Origin: Lewinellaceae bacterium
Lineage (GTDB): Bacteria > Bacteroidota > Bacteroidia > Chitinophagales > Saprospiraceae
Assembly: GCA_020636215.1 (NCBI GenBank)
Contig: JACJYG010000005.1
Coordinates: 620,001 to 684,000, forward strand
Length of the DNA: 64,000 nt
Direction: 5' to 3'
Shown: piece by piece, positions 25,069-35,406 of the stretch
Layout of the letters: each line of letters opens with the position of its first letter
Position numbering within the stretch: position 1 is the first letter of the stretch
Program-made: the position numbers and the translations under genes
Notes under the pieces: model-generated
Told to the model about the DNA's origin: nothing
What the model saw: the letters and a program-made list of their open reading frames with translations, nothing else
The model's database searches: none

Positions 25069-28000
25069 CTACTTCCGTATTTCTCTGGGACTTTTCCCAA
25101 ATTCTGCCTTGAAGCAGCGGGAGAAGTAATTCGGATCTTGAAAGCCGGTATTATAAGCAACGTCGGAGATTGAAAGCGAAGGATCCCCTTCCAACATCTG
25201 TTTGGCAAACTGGAGCCGGATGCCACGGATAAACAGTCCGGTAGAGCGTTGGGTCAATGCTTTCAGCTTGTTATGGAGTTGAGTGCGGCTCATGCCCAGG
25301 GCTTTACACAACTCATCGATGCCGAATTCGATGTCAGGCAGGTGCTTCAATATTACTTCCCGTGCCCGGGCCAGGAATTGTTCTTCCTGATTGGAGGGCG
25401 CTTCCGGCAGGCTGAGGTATCGATAGCGTTCCTGTAATATCCGCCGGTTGTCGAGCAGGTTCTTTAGCCTGATCTGTAACTCTTTGAGATCGAACGGTTT
25501 TTCAAGATAAGCATCAGCACCGGTTTGGTAGCCTTCTTTCCGGGATTCTGCATCTGCCCGGGCGGTTAGCAGCAGGATAGGGATATGGCTGGTTCGTTCG
25601 TCCTTTTTAAGCCGCCGGCTGAGTTCCAGTCCATCCAACTCCGGCATCATAATGTCGCTGATGATAATATCCGGTACGAGTTGAATGGCGGATTGTGCTC
25701 CTAAAAGGCCGTTTTCGGCAATATGGATGGTGAAATCATCTTCCAGACAGGCGGTGAGATATTCCCTGACATCGGGATTATCTTCAATGATCAGTAGCTG
25801 TGGCCGGTTTTTTGCATCAGGTTTTTGGGTAGATTTGGAACCGGTGGGCGCTAGGCTTTCCCCGGGCCGGTTAACAGGAACCACCTGCGGAGCAGCCTCA
25901 TTCCGAATTGGAAGGAAAAGCGAGAAAGTGCTCCCTTTACCAATTTTACTTTCAACCGTTATGGCGCCGCCCAAAAGTTTGGCCAGTTCACTGGCCAGCG
26001 CCAGTCCAATACCGGCGCCTTCCTCTTTTCGGGTAGGGGAGTCATCCGCCTGAAAAAACCGGCCGAAAATAAGCGGCAATTTTTCCGGCGCAATTCCTTT
26101 GCCGGTATCGACAATCCGGACCAGCAGGTGGGACGCCCTGTCCCGTTCTACTGTTTCGGCGATCAAGGAGACTGATCCGCCTTCATCCGTAAATTTCAAA
26201 GCGTTAAACAAGAGGTTGGTGATGATTTGCGCAAATTTGTCGGGGTCGTAGTCCATTTTCAGCTGTCCGGAGGCGTATTTTGTAGAAAACTCAAGCCGTT
26301 TTTTAGCCGCCAGCGACTGAAAGGGTTCCACTACATTTTTCAGAAAAAGGATCACATCGCCATTCACGAAATGGGTAGGCAGGGATCCAGCTTCCAGTTT
26401 GCTAAGGCTGAGCAGTTGATTGACCAGGCGAAGTAAATAGCTGGTGTTCTCCTGGATCATTTCTATGCCACGGGCAGTCCAATTTGACGGATTTTCCCGA
26501 ATGCGTTCGGCAATCCCGGTGATAACCGTTAGTGGAGTCCGGAATTCATGAGAAATATTGGTAAATATCCTTGTTTTGGCTTCATCCAGTTCCATCAGGC
26601 GTTCGGCTTCTCTTTTTTCCTGTTTTAGCCTGGCTTCCAGGCGCCAGCGTCGCTGTATTAAATGGAAAGTGAAAAACAGTGCGCCGATGACGGCAAGGAA
26701 GTAGCCCAGATAAGCGAGGTTTGTCCGGTACCAGGGGGGCAGGATAACGATCCTCAAGCGGCTCGGTTCAACCGCCGATAGGCCATCGCTATTACTAGCC
26801 TTTACCAAAAACTCATAACTTCCAGGCGGCACATTCACGTACCTTGCTGTCCTTCCTGCTCCTAAATAGTTCCATTTCTGCTCATACCCGTCGAGTTTAA
26901 CTGCATACGTAATGCCTTTGTTGTCGATCGTTTCCAATCCCACGAACTCCAGGGTAAAAGGTTGCTGGTGGTAAGAGAGGCGCGCCTCAGCGGCGGCTTC
27001 AATGTTAGCCTCTATTTCTACCGGAGCCATGGCGCCGGTTTCCTGTTGGAAAGCTTGCAGGCTGGTAAGGATGGCCCGTGGCGGATAGGGGTTGTTCAAA
27101 ACAGTATTGGGGTCGAATAGCTGCAGCCAGCCGTTAATGGAGCTGTAAATCAATTGGCCATTAGCCAGTTTGAGAAAAGCTCTGCCCGGATCTGTGTCGA
27201 GGATACCGGACTCCTCCTGGAAATTGTGAATAGCGCCTGTTTTTGGATTAAAACGGCTCAATCCCAGGGAGGAGAACCAAATCTGCTTACTGCCATCGGC
27301 TTCTATTCCCAGCACGCTGTTGCGGCGCAGTTTGTTTTCCATATTCAACAACTGATACTTTCCATTCTCCGGGTTGAACAGCACCAGGCCATAATTCATG
27401 GCAGCCAGCCAAAGCCTTCCATCTTCCGCTTCATAGATATCAACGATATACATCCCTTCCAGGTGGCAGTCAAAAGTGTAGTTATTATCGCTTCCGGGAA
27501 TGGCCTGGCATAGGCCGCCCATGCCGGTGGCCACCCAGTTTCGGCCTTTACGATCGGTAAATACCTTGTTGATATAGGGCGTGTTAATAGAGCCGGAAGC
27601 TGGATCGCCCGGGAAAAACTGCCGGATTAGCTGCTTTGTCTCTGGGTTGAATAACAGCAATCCTTTCCGGGTCGTGCCCAGCCAGAGATGGCCATCCGGG
27701 CCCGGGGCGATTTCTGTAATAGGTTCAGCGGCCGAAAATAGATCCAGGGTTTGGTGCTCAAACACCAGATTTTCGGATAAACCCTGAAGTACTGTTAGCG
27801 GCGCCCAGTCCAGGCCGCGCTCGTGGCCAATCCAAAGCTTGTTACTGGGCTCATCTACATACAAGGAAAAAACGTTGTCGGACCCGATCGTGCGGGTTTG
27901 TTTCGGATCGTGCCGGAAATGCTGTAATTGCCTGGTGCTGGGATCAAGGCGTTTCAACCCTCCTTTGAAGGTAGCTATCCAGACTGAGCCATCTTTTAAT

Positions 28001-29409
28001 TCTACACCGTCCCAGGCGGTGAGGTTGTCCATCGTTTCTCCTGTTTCCGCCAATCTGATATTGGAAAAAGCGGGGGTGGTATGCAGGCCGGGCAGGGTGT
28101 TTTGTTTACGGTAGAAGCCGGGGCCGCAACCGAACCAAAGGCCGCCCTGCCGGTCTTCGCTTAGCCCGTATACCATGCCGAAAGCAGCGCCGGATTGTAC
28201 CGGGTTTTCCATGATCCTGATCAATTCCTTTGAACCAGCATCCAGCAGGTAAGCGCCGCTACGGATGTTGTACTGTTCACTGCCCCGAATATGGCCCACC
28301 GGATTGTAGCCGAGTGGCAATACCCACAGTTGCCCGTTGCTACTGAGGTAGGGGTAGAACAGCGAATCCCGCCGTCCCTGCCATAAAGCTGAATTGTTGG
28401 ATAAGGCCGGAGTATACACCTGGCAGTCGTCGTTTTCCAGGTTGTACTGGAATAATTCGCGGGAGCTTAGCCACAACACATTGGGAGCATCAGCTGATTG
28501 TGCGATGCCCACCGGGGCATAGGTTAGGGCTTTTGGCAGGTTCAGCCGGGTAATGGCGTGGGAGTGCATATCCAGACGGTAGATATGGCCGCTGCGGAGT
28601 TCCTCGTCGGCCGTCAATATCCAGATCAGTCCCTTTTTAGCTGGAGATTCATACAACTGAATGGGGTATTCCACGCCCATGCGCCAGGGCGCGGCAATCG
28701 CCCTGAAGTTATCCTCCGCCGATTGATACAGAAAAAGCCCTCCTGTTGTCGCCAGCCATATCTGCCCTTCTTTATCCTGAATAATGGGCCGGATCGTCGT
28801 TCCCGCCATCGCAATGACCGCAATGGTATCGCTGGAAAGGTGGCCGGCGCCGGAGGCGTTTTTCCGGAAACGCATTACGGCGCCAGTGGCGGGGTCCAGA
28901 CGGTCCAGCCGGGGCGTCTGTTCCTGTTCTTCGGTGATGGCCCAGGCCATCCCATCGCGGGCGATCATCAGTTGAATCACCTTTTTGCTACTCAGGCTAT
29001 GCGCTTCAGCCGCTTGAGGCATAAAATAGTCAAAGCCTCCCTTTTGGCGATTCCATCGGTTCAGTCCTCCGTCGTAGGTAGCCAGCCATATGTCGCCATC
29101 CGGCCCTTCCTTGATGTCGAATATGAAATCGGAGCTGAGGGGCTCGTGGTGCGTGACATATTTCTTATAGCTTTTGAAGGAATAACCATCGTATCGGTAT
29201 AAACCATTGGAAGAGGCGCACCAGAAAAAGCCGTTCCTGTCCTGGTGGATTTTGTGAAAGGACATCCCCATGCCTTCTTTGGGCCCAAAGTATTGCCATT
29301 CCTGGGCCAGGCCGGGGAGGCTGCAGCAGAGAGCGAGGCTAAGCGTTAGAATGTATGGGCGGACCTTGTTCTGGCAAGCATCCGTTATTGTTCGAGTTAG
29401 TCGTAGCAC
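25069..29409 (-). CDS. Hybrid two-component system sensor/regulator (propeller-Y_Y_Y-kinase-receiver-AraC)
   Basis: The 1446-residue protein has a signal peptide, about 14 two-component-regulator propeller repeats (residues 40-770, e.g. LWLATYDGGLNRW), a Y_Y_Y domain near 800-870 and a membrane helix near 890-910. Then come a HisKA domain with the phosphorylated His in NISHEFRTPLTVITG (about 953), an HATPase (NLLFNALKFTDEGG, DTGKGIAPEKLP, GAGIGLAL), a receiver with Asp in IIISDIMMPELDG (about 1250), and a C-terminal AraC helix-turn-helix pair. Such proteins sense periplasmic glycans. No glycan-uptake genes are directly beside it, so its target is open. Confidence 0.95.
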   Translation of the reverse strand: MLRLTRTITDACQNKVRPYILTLSLALCCSLPGLAQEWQYFGPKEGMGMSFHKIHQDRNGFFWCASSNGLYRYDGYSFKSYKKYVTHHEPLSSDFIFDIKEGPDGDIWLATYDGGLNRWNRQKGGFDYFMPQAAEAHSLSSKKVIQLMIARDGMAWAITEEQEQTPRLDRLDPATGAVMRFRKNASGAGHLSSDTIAVIAMAGTTIRPIIQDKEGQIWLATTGGLFLYQSAEDNFRAIAAPWRMGVEYPIQLYESPAKKGLIWILTADEELRSGHIYRLDMHSHAITRLNLPKALTYAPVGIAQSADAPNVLWLSSRELFQYNLENDDCQVYTPALSNNSALWQGRRDSLFYPYLSSNGQLWVLPLGYNPVGHIRGSEQYNIRSGAYLLDAGSKELIRIMENPVQSGAAFGMVYGLSEDRQGGLWFGCGPGFYRKQNTLPGLHTTPAFSNIRLAETGETMDNLTAWDGVELKDGSVWIATFKGGLKRLDPSTRQLQHFRHDPKQTRTIGSDNVFSLYVDEPSNKLWIGHERGLDWAPLTVLQGLSENLVFEHQTLDLFSAAEPITEIAPGPDGHLWLGTTRKGLLLFNPETKQLIRQFFPGDPASGSINTPYINKVFTDRKGRNWVATGMGGLCQAIPGSDNNYTFDCHLEGMYIVDIYEAEDGRLWLAAMNYGLVLFNPENGKYQLLNMENKLRRNSVLGIEADGSKQIWFSSLGLSRFNPKTGAIHNFQEESGILDTDPGRAFLKLANGQLIYSSINGWLQLFDPNTVLNNPYPPRAILTSLQAFQQETGAMAPVEIEANIEAAAEARLSYHQQPFTLEFVGLETIDNKGITYAVKLDGYEQKWNYLGAGRTARYVNVPPGSYEFLVKASNSDGLSAVEPSRLRIVILPPWYRTNLAYLGYFLAVIGALFFTFHLIQRRWRLEARLKQEKREAERLMELDEAKTRIFTNISHEFRTPLTVITGIAERIRENPSNWTARGIEMIQENTSYLLRLVNQLLSLSKLEAGSLPTHFVNGDVILFLKNVVEPFQSLAAKKRLEFSTKYASGQLKMDYDPDKFAQIITNLLFNALKFTDEGGSVSLIAETVERDRASHLLVRIVDTGKGIAPEKLPLIFGRFFQADDSPTRKEEGAGIGLALASELAKLLGGAITVESKIGKGSTFSLFLPIRNEAAPQVVPVNRPGESLAPTGSKSTQKPDAKNRPQLLIIEDNPDVREYLTACLEDDFTIHIAENGLLGAQSAIQLVPDIIISDIMMPELDGLELSRRLKKDERTSHIPILLLTARADAESRKEGYQTGADAYLEKPFDLKELQIRLKNLLDNRRILQERYRYLSLPEAPSNQEEQFLARAREVILKHLPDIEFGIDELCKALGMSRTQLHNKLKALTQRSTGLFIRGIRLQFAKQMLEGDPSLSISDVAYNTGFQDPNYFSRCFKAEFGKSPREIRK

Positions 29410-29561
29410 AGTTCAGTTTTCCTCCATTGGTGGAAAAGGTAAGATAGGACTTTCCTGGCATTGTTTTTTAAATAGGTAGAGGGAAATCGCGGGCTAAACA
29501 AAGCCATGCCCGGCTTTGCTGAGCCCCCTTAAAACATGCTCTACACCTACCCAGGCAAAAA

Positions 29562-32500
29562 CTACCGCAGGAGCGTCACCGTTCCTGTATACGTCCTCCT
29601 GTTCCCATTGACAAAAGTGACCTTTGCCATCCAGGTAAAAGACCCCTGAGGCAACAGCTGGCCATTAAAAGTGCCATCCCAGGCGCCAACCGGGCGGTTA
29701 TTTTCCAGTTCCTCCGAATACCAAACCTGTTGTCCGTATGGGGTATAAACACTGATCTCATACGCTTCAATCCCGATCCCCGTCGGCCGGAAGACTCTAA
29801 CATCTGCTTCCCCGTATTCGGGTGCGAAAGCATTGGGGGCAAAGAAAGTAGTGATCCACTCCGGGTCGATATATTGTAGGGTATCGTCGATACAAGTGTA
29901 CTGGCCCCCGTTGTCATTGTAGGCGGTCAGGAGTACCGGAATAGAGCGGTTGATGTCATACTCGTGGCTCAGTTCGAAGGCTTCGGTGATTGTGCCGTCG
30001 CCCAGGTCCCATAAATATCGGCCGGCATCTACAGAAGTGTTGAAAAATTGAACATCTCCCAGGATGTTTTCCTGGTTGTCGACTTCAAAGTAAAAGCTTG
30101 CGGTTGGAGAATTGTAAACCCGTATTGCATCGCTTATCCTCAGCGTATCTGTGCAGACATCGTTATAAATAGCGATCAGTTCAACATCGTATGCCCCGGC
30201 CTCCTGAAAGATCCATTGTGGCACGGCCTCGGTGGAAGGCGGTTGGGATTCCACATTCCAGACATAAGATACTGCCTGAGAAGACTGGTTATCGGCTAAG
30301 ACTGTCAGTGGCTCACAGCCAAAGCGGGGAGAGAGTTGCAGGCCCGCTACCGGTTTTCCGAAAATATCAATCAGCTGGCTGCTGGTATCCTTACATCCAA
30401 ATTCATTTTCCACGAACAAGCTAAGCGGGTATACGCCCGGCTCCTGGTACACATGAGTGGGCTCCGGGAAGGTAGTGCTGTCAGTATCCCCAAAATCCCA
30501 GAGATTATTGAGGTTGCCGGTGGATAAATTCAGGAAACTAACCTCGGCGGGAGCGCCGCATTCCGCTGGTTTTTGGTATTCAAAGTTGGCCACTGGCTTG
30601 GGCCAGGCAGTTACCATTGCAATTGCGGTGTCATTGGGGCATCCGTTGAAGTTGGTGGTGATCAGGCGAGGCTCAAAGGTTCCATTACCGGAGAAAGTGT
30701 GCACGGGAAATGGTGAGGCGGAGGCGCCGCCGTCTCCAAAATACCAGCTATAAGTATCGGCAAAGGAAGAAGTATTATTAAACGCCACCGTTAAGGGTTC
30801 GCAGCCGGCTGAGGGCGATAAGGTGAAACTGGCGGAGGGAGAAGGAAGTACTTCTACTACCTGGCTAAGGGTATCATAACACTGGAATATATTCTGTACA
30901 ATGAGCTCAATGGTCGATGAGCCGGGCTGTGTCGGCACAAGGGCAAGGTTTTCGCTAGTATAGGTATTTCCCTCGAAGGCCCAGTTATAACCCACTGCGC
31001 CCTGTGAGGTGTTCTGCAGGAAAAGGGTGTCATGGCCCAGGCAATAGCCCTGGCCGGCAAAAGTGAAACCAGCCACCGGCTCATCGTAAACAAAGATATT
31101 GAGCAGCGAAGTATCGGCAAAGCAGCTGTCTGCATCATAGACCGTCAGGGTGACGGCGTAGTTGCCGGATTCGTAAAAGGTATGGGATGGCGAAGCCTCA
31201 AAGGAAGGGCTACTGCCATCACCAAAGTTCCAGGCGTACTGAAGCGGCCCCTGTCCCTGGCTGCTATTTGAGAAATCTACCGATAAGGGCGGGCATCCGT
31301 TCAGAGCAGAGGCTCCAAAAGCTGCTGTCGGATTGCCCACTACAGTGATCGTGCTGGTGACGGTTGCCGGGCAATTGTTCTGCAGGGAGAAGCCCGTCAG
31401 CGTAACGGTATACTCACCGGGAAGATCGTAAAGGTGTACCGGAGAAGCTTCAGTTGAACTGCCGCCATCGCCAAAATCCCAGCTGCTACCGCTAAGCCCC
31501 AAAGACGTATTGGTGAAGGCCACCGGCTCGCCCTGACAGATAAATGGGCGGTGGGTGAAACTGACGGGTGGGGCAGGCAGCACCTCGAAATAGGCTGTAT
31601 CGCTATCGGATCCACAATTGTCGGCATACAGAATAACGGTGTGCACTCCCGGGGAATTCAGCACCACCAGCGGGTTGGGTTCCGCACTGCCGCTCAGGCT
31701 GCCGTCGGGGTCAATGATCAGCCAGCTGATGGTAGCGCCGGGCGTGGAGTACTGCTGCAATTGCACCGTAAAAGGCTGGCAACCTTCCAGGGTATCCTGT
31801 TCGATGAAAGCCCTAACGTCCGGCGGGTACACGGTAATTTCCCGGGAAAGGGTGTCGGCTCCGCACTCATTGGTTGCAATGAGCGTAACGGTATAGACGG
31901 AAATAGCCGTATCTGAGGTCGTGTAGATCTGATTGGGCGGCAGGCTGTCGGTGTACACATTGCCGTTGCCGGTATCCCATTGGTAAGTGTCCGGATTACC
32001 CAATACCGCATTGGCGAACTCGATCTGCAGCGGCGAACAACCTTCGTCCACATTGATGCCAAAGTTGACGAGGGGGTAGGGATGTACCAGTACTTCCTGC
32101 TCCTGCACTACCTCTCCGCAGAAATTGCTCACGTGGAGTTCGACCGGGAAAATGACATCTGTGGTGATGCTGTCCAGGAAAATATCGGCCAGGCCTGCTC
32201 CGGGAATGGTGTCGCCGGCCACTATCCAATACTGCATGATGCTGTCGCCATAGCTGTTATTGGTTACCATTACCTCAAAAGGAGCACAGCCTTCATCGCT
32301 ATCCAGGATGAAGTCGGCAACGGGTGGGGTGGTGACATACAATGCCTGAGAAGCAATGCTTTCGCAATTGTATATGGAGGCGCCAGTCAGGGTGATCGTG
32401 TAGGTTCCCTGCTGGGTATAACTGTAGGTGGGTGAGTTTGCCGTGCTGGTGTTGCCATTGTCGTCGAAGTCCCAAAGAAAGTCCACTGCTCCACTGGAAG

Positions 32501-35399
32501 TATTCATCAGGGTGAAGGTTTCCCCGATGCAGGGTAATCCTTCAATTTCAAAGCTCACCTCCGGATTAGAGTGAATGATAAAAGTGCGGCTGTCGCAGGC
32601 GCTGCAGGAACTGACGATGTTGCTTTCGATACAATACTGATAGTTGTACACGCTGTCCATTTGCAATTGGCCCAGGTCGATCGTCCCGTCGGAGGAAATG
32701 CCCGGGCCGGCCCAATAGCCGTTGGCCGGCGCAGCACCCTGCATCGTGTAGCTGGCGGGCCCTTCACAGATCTCCACATCCGCCCCGGCGTCGACGAGGG
32801 AACTAAGGTCTATTACTTCGACGGCTACTGTGGCGGAGCGTTCACAACTGTTGCCCTCGGCATAGGTGTAGGTGTAAGAAAAGTTACCTCCGCCTGCCTC
32901 GCTCAGATCGATCAGGCCGGTAGCCGCATCGATGCCGGGGCCGCCCGACCAGGTTCCGGGCATTAGATTGGCTTCTAATTGTAAAGTCCCGTCGGAGATA
33001 CAGGCCGAGGTGTCGGGAGTCACTATGAGTACCGGGGGCGGAATGAGTTCCACCACGGCGCTGTCGGACACGACACAATCGTTGCGGCGGTATTGCAGGT
33101 AGACGGTATAGAAGCCCAGGGCCAGGTTGTCTTGGGTAGGGTTAAAGATCCCATCGGCGTCGATTATGCCTGGCCCCTGCCAAACAGTGGAGCCACCAAC
33201 CGGATTGGCCTGGTAGGCCAGAAGATCATTGAGGTCCGCATCGAAATCGGCCAGGCATAGCTGAACGGCATCCAGCAGGCTGATCACTGGCAGGGCTTCC
33301 ACCAGGACGGTGGCCACCGCCTGTACTTCACAACCGTTGGCATCGGTATAATCGTAGGTAATTGGATAACTGCCGGCCATGCCAAGCTGTGACGGGTCAA
33401 AGACCCCGCTGCTATTGACCCCTGTTCCACTCCAGCTGCCGGTGGCGGGGCTGGCTTGTAGCTGCACCGGCCCGCTATCGATGCAAAGAATGGTGTCCTG
33501 TACGCTGACTGCCTCCGACTGCACTACTACAATATCGATGGAGTCTAAGGCGCTGCAAGCACCGTTGTTGAGGGTGTAAGTTATGGTATGGGTTCCCGGG
33601 CCTGCTATAGCCGGGTTAAAAGTACCTAACATCTGGTTGGTGATGCCGGTTCCGGACCAGGTTCCACCGTTTTCGTTAACCTGCAGGCTAAAAGGAGAAG
33701 TGCCGGTGCAATAAGGATTGTTCACCGGGCTGATGGCCAGGTTGACATTCTGCTGGATAGCTATAGTAACGGTATCGGAGTCGACGCCACAAAAGCCGGA
33801 AACCTGCACAATCGCCTGTACAGTATCGGGAGAAGAGAATACAATGCCGCTGGGATTAGCCGCCGTAGAGGAGGCCGGGGCGCCGCCGGGAAAGCTCCAG
33901 GAATAGCTGTCGATGTCGCCGGAATATTGGACGTCAGGTGTGAAAGTTAGATTGTCGCAGGCCGGCGGGGCCTCTGTGAGTTGTACGTCAACTGCTTCCA
34001 AAATGGTCATGTCAATGGTGGCTTGGTTGGGGCATAAGGCCGAGCCGGTTGCATAGGTGAAAGTGTAATCACCCGCACTGAGAAGGGAAGGAGTGAGCAG
34101 GCCCGTTGGGCTCAGGGCAATGCCGCCGCCACTCCATTCGCCGTTTGGGGGTGGGGGGTTGGCCTGAAGTTGAACCGGCGCGCTATTCTGGCACAGGGCG
34201 GTAGGATTGTTGCCGAAACTGATCGGCTCGGTATTTGAAATAATGATAGGAACCGTTTGCGTCAACGGCCCGCAGGGGCTGCCGATGGACAGCGTGATGG
34301 CGCCCGATTGGGTGAACGTTACGTTCGAGAATTCCGCCCCTGAAAAAGTTCCTGACGTGGCGCCATTGAAGGTCCATAGAAAACTGTCAATTGCGCCGCT
34401 GTAAAAAAGGGCCACATCATCAGACGAAATCGTCACCGAGTCACAAAAGATACCCGGAGAACTGATGCTGATAAAGGGTGGCTGGTAAATTTCCAGGCTG
34501 AGTGATTCCTCCTCCATACCACAAATGTTGCTGGCAGTGAGGGTGATGTCATAAGTTCCCGCCTGCTTGAAAAACAATTCAATGTCCGTGCTCAATACGC
34601 TCATCAGGGTGTCGGTGAAGCACCATTTCGAGGTGTCATTGGGCAGGATCTCCCAGAGGGTGCTACTGAATGGATCAGACTGCCCCGTTAGGGAAATGGT
34701 CACAGGAAGACAGTTGTTCGGAGAGCTGGAATCCAATGTAAATTCAGGGACTGGCGGCCCGACCACTTCTATGGTTTGGGCATAAAAATCAGTAGTACAA
34801 TTATTGGAAACCTCCAGGGAAACCGTATAAATCCCGGGCACGGTAAAGGTATGATTAGGGTTCTCTTCGATAGAAGTGGTGCCATCGCCGAAGTTCCAGA
34901 AATAATCATTGGCATTGCAACTTACATTGGTGATGGCCAGTTCGTCTTCAATACAAATCTGCCCTTCGGAAGAAAAGAGGGCTTTGGGCCGATGGATTAC
35001 GCCTACCGGTTGTTGGGTAGAGTGGCAACTGATATTGCCGTTCCCGCAATCCCGGACGGCCACCAGGCAAATGACGAAATTGGTCTTGTCATCTGAACAA
35101 ACGAGGCTGTCCGGAATAGTATAAGCATGGGAGATACTGCTTGCGTCGGTAACTACATCCACTGTGCCATCTCCCCAATCCCAGATGTACCGGTCTATAC
35201 CAGGGCTGGCCGTAGTATTGAGGACGGTGAATTCATATCCGTCGCAAACCACCGAGGAATCCCCGCTGATCATGAAGGAAGAAAGCACATCGCCACAATC
35301 ATCTTCCAGGCAGGGGCAGGTCGGGTTGCTTTGGGAATAAGCCAAGAAGGCTGACAGCATTAGGATGAATAGCAGTATAGGTTTTGGGGAGCGAATCAT
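29562..35399 (-). CDS. Giant PKD-repeat adhesin with gliding-motility-associated C-terminal (T9SS type B) domain
   Basis: The start at 35399 (MIRSPKPILLFILMLSAFLAYS) gives a signal peptide and a spacing of 7 bp from the PorP/SprF gene; the frame is open further upstream but would overlap it. About 1945 residues contain many PKD repeats with YxWDFGDG-like motifs (YIWDWGDGT, YFWNFGDGTTS, YLWDLGDGT) and Ig-like repeats with GxWSGxG motifs. The end (FFAPNAFAPEYGEADVRVF and GAWDGTFNGQ) is the type B T9SS domain, which uses a partner PorP/SprF. Likely a surface adhesin. Confidence 0.92.
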   Translation of the reverse strand: MIRSPKPILLFILMLSAFLAYSQSNPTCPCLEDDCGDVLSSFMISGDSSVVCDGYEFTVLNTTASPGIDRYIWDWGDGTVDVVTDASSISHAYTIPDSLVCSDDKTNFVICLVAVRDCGNGNISCHSTQQPVGVIHRPKALFSSEGQICIEDELAITNVSCNANDYFWNFGDGTTSIEENPNHTFTVPGIYTVSLEVSNNCTTDFYAQTIEVVGPPVPEFTLDSSSPNNCLPVTISLTGQSDPFSSTLWEILPNDTSKWCFTDTLMSVLSTDIELFFKQAGTYDITLTASNICGMEEESLSLEIYQPPFISISSPGIFCDSVTISSDDVALFYSGAIDSFLWTFNGATSGTFSGAEFSNVTFTQSGAITLSIGSPCGPLTQTVPIIISNTEPISFGNNPTALCQNSAPVQLQANPPPPNGEWSGGGIALSPTGLLTPSLLSAGDYTFTYATGSALCPNQATIDMTILEAVDVQLTEAPPACDNLTFTPDVQYSGDIDSYSWSFPGGAPASSTAANPSGIVFSSPDTVQAIVQVSGFCGVDSDTVTIAIQQNVNLAISPVNNPYCTGTSPFSLQVNENGGTWSGTGITNQMLGTFNPAIAGPGTHTITYTLNNGACSALDSIDIVVVQSEAVSVQDTILCIDSGPVQLQASPATGSWSGTGVNSSGVFDPSQLGMAGSYPITYDYTDANGCEVQAVATVLVEALPVISLLDAVQLCLADFDADLNDLLAYQANPVGGSTVWQGPGIIDADGIFNPTQDNLALGFYTVYLQYRRNDCVVSDSAVVELIPPPVLIVTPDTSACISDGTLQLEANLMPGTWSGGPGIDAATGLIDLSEAGGGNFSYTYTYAEGNSCERSATVAVEVIDLSSLVDAGADVEICEGPASYTMQGAAPANGYWAGPGISSDGTIDLGQLQMDSVYNYQYCIESNIVSSCSACDSRTFIIHSNPEVSFEIEGLPCIGETFTLMNTSSGAVDFLWDFDDNGNTSTANSPTYSYTQQGTYTITLTGASIYNCESIASQALYVTTPPVADFILDSDEGCAPFEVMVTNNSYGDSIMQYWIVAGDTIPGAGLADIFLDSITTDVIFPVELHVSNFCGEVVQEQEVLVHPYPLVNFGINVDEGCSPLQIEFANAVLGNPDTYQWDTGNGNVYTDSLPPNQIYTTSDTAISVYTVTLIATNECGADTLSREITVYPPDVRAFIEQDTLEGCQPFTVQLQQYSTPGATISWLIIDPDGSLSGSAEPNPLVVLNSPGVHTVILYADNCGSDSDTAYFEVLPAPPVSFTHRPFICQGEPVAFTNTSLGLSGSSWDFGDGGSSTEASPVHLYDLPGEYTVTLTGFSLQNNCPATVTSTITVVGNPTAAFGASALNGCPPLSVDFSNSSQGQGPLQYAWNFGDGSSPSFEASPSHTFYESGNYAVTLTVYDADSCFADTSLLNIFVYDEPVAGFTFAGQGYCLGHDTLFLQNTSQGAVGYNWAFEGNTYTSENLALVPTQPGSSTIELIVQNIFQCYDTLSQVVEVLPSPSASFTLSPSAGCEPLTVAFNNTSSFADTYSWYFGDGGASASPFPVHTFSGNGTFEPRLITTNFNGCPNDTAIAMVTAWPKPVANFEYQKPAECGAPAEVSFLNLSTGNLNNLWDFGDTDSTTFPEPTHVYQEPGVYPLSLFVENEFGCKDTSSQLIDIFGKPVAGLQLSPRFGCEPLTVLADNQSSQAVSYVWNVESQPPSTEAVPQWIFQEAGAYDVELIAIYNDVCTDTLRISDAIRVYNSPTASFYFEVDNQENILGDVQFFNTSVDAGRYLWDLGDGTITEAFELSHEYDINRSIPVLLTAYNDNGGQYTCIDDTLQYIDPEWITTFFAPNAFAPEYGEADVRVFRPTGIGIEAYEISVYTPYGQQVWYSEELENNRPVGAWDGTFNGQLLPQGSFTWMAKVTFVNGNRRTYTGTVTLLR

Positions 35400-35406
35400 T
35401 GGCGTC

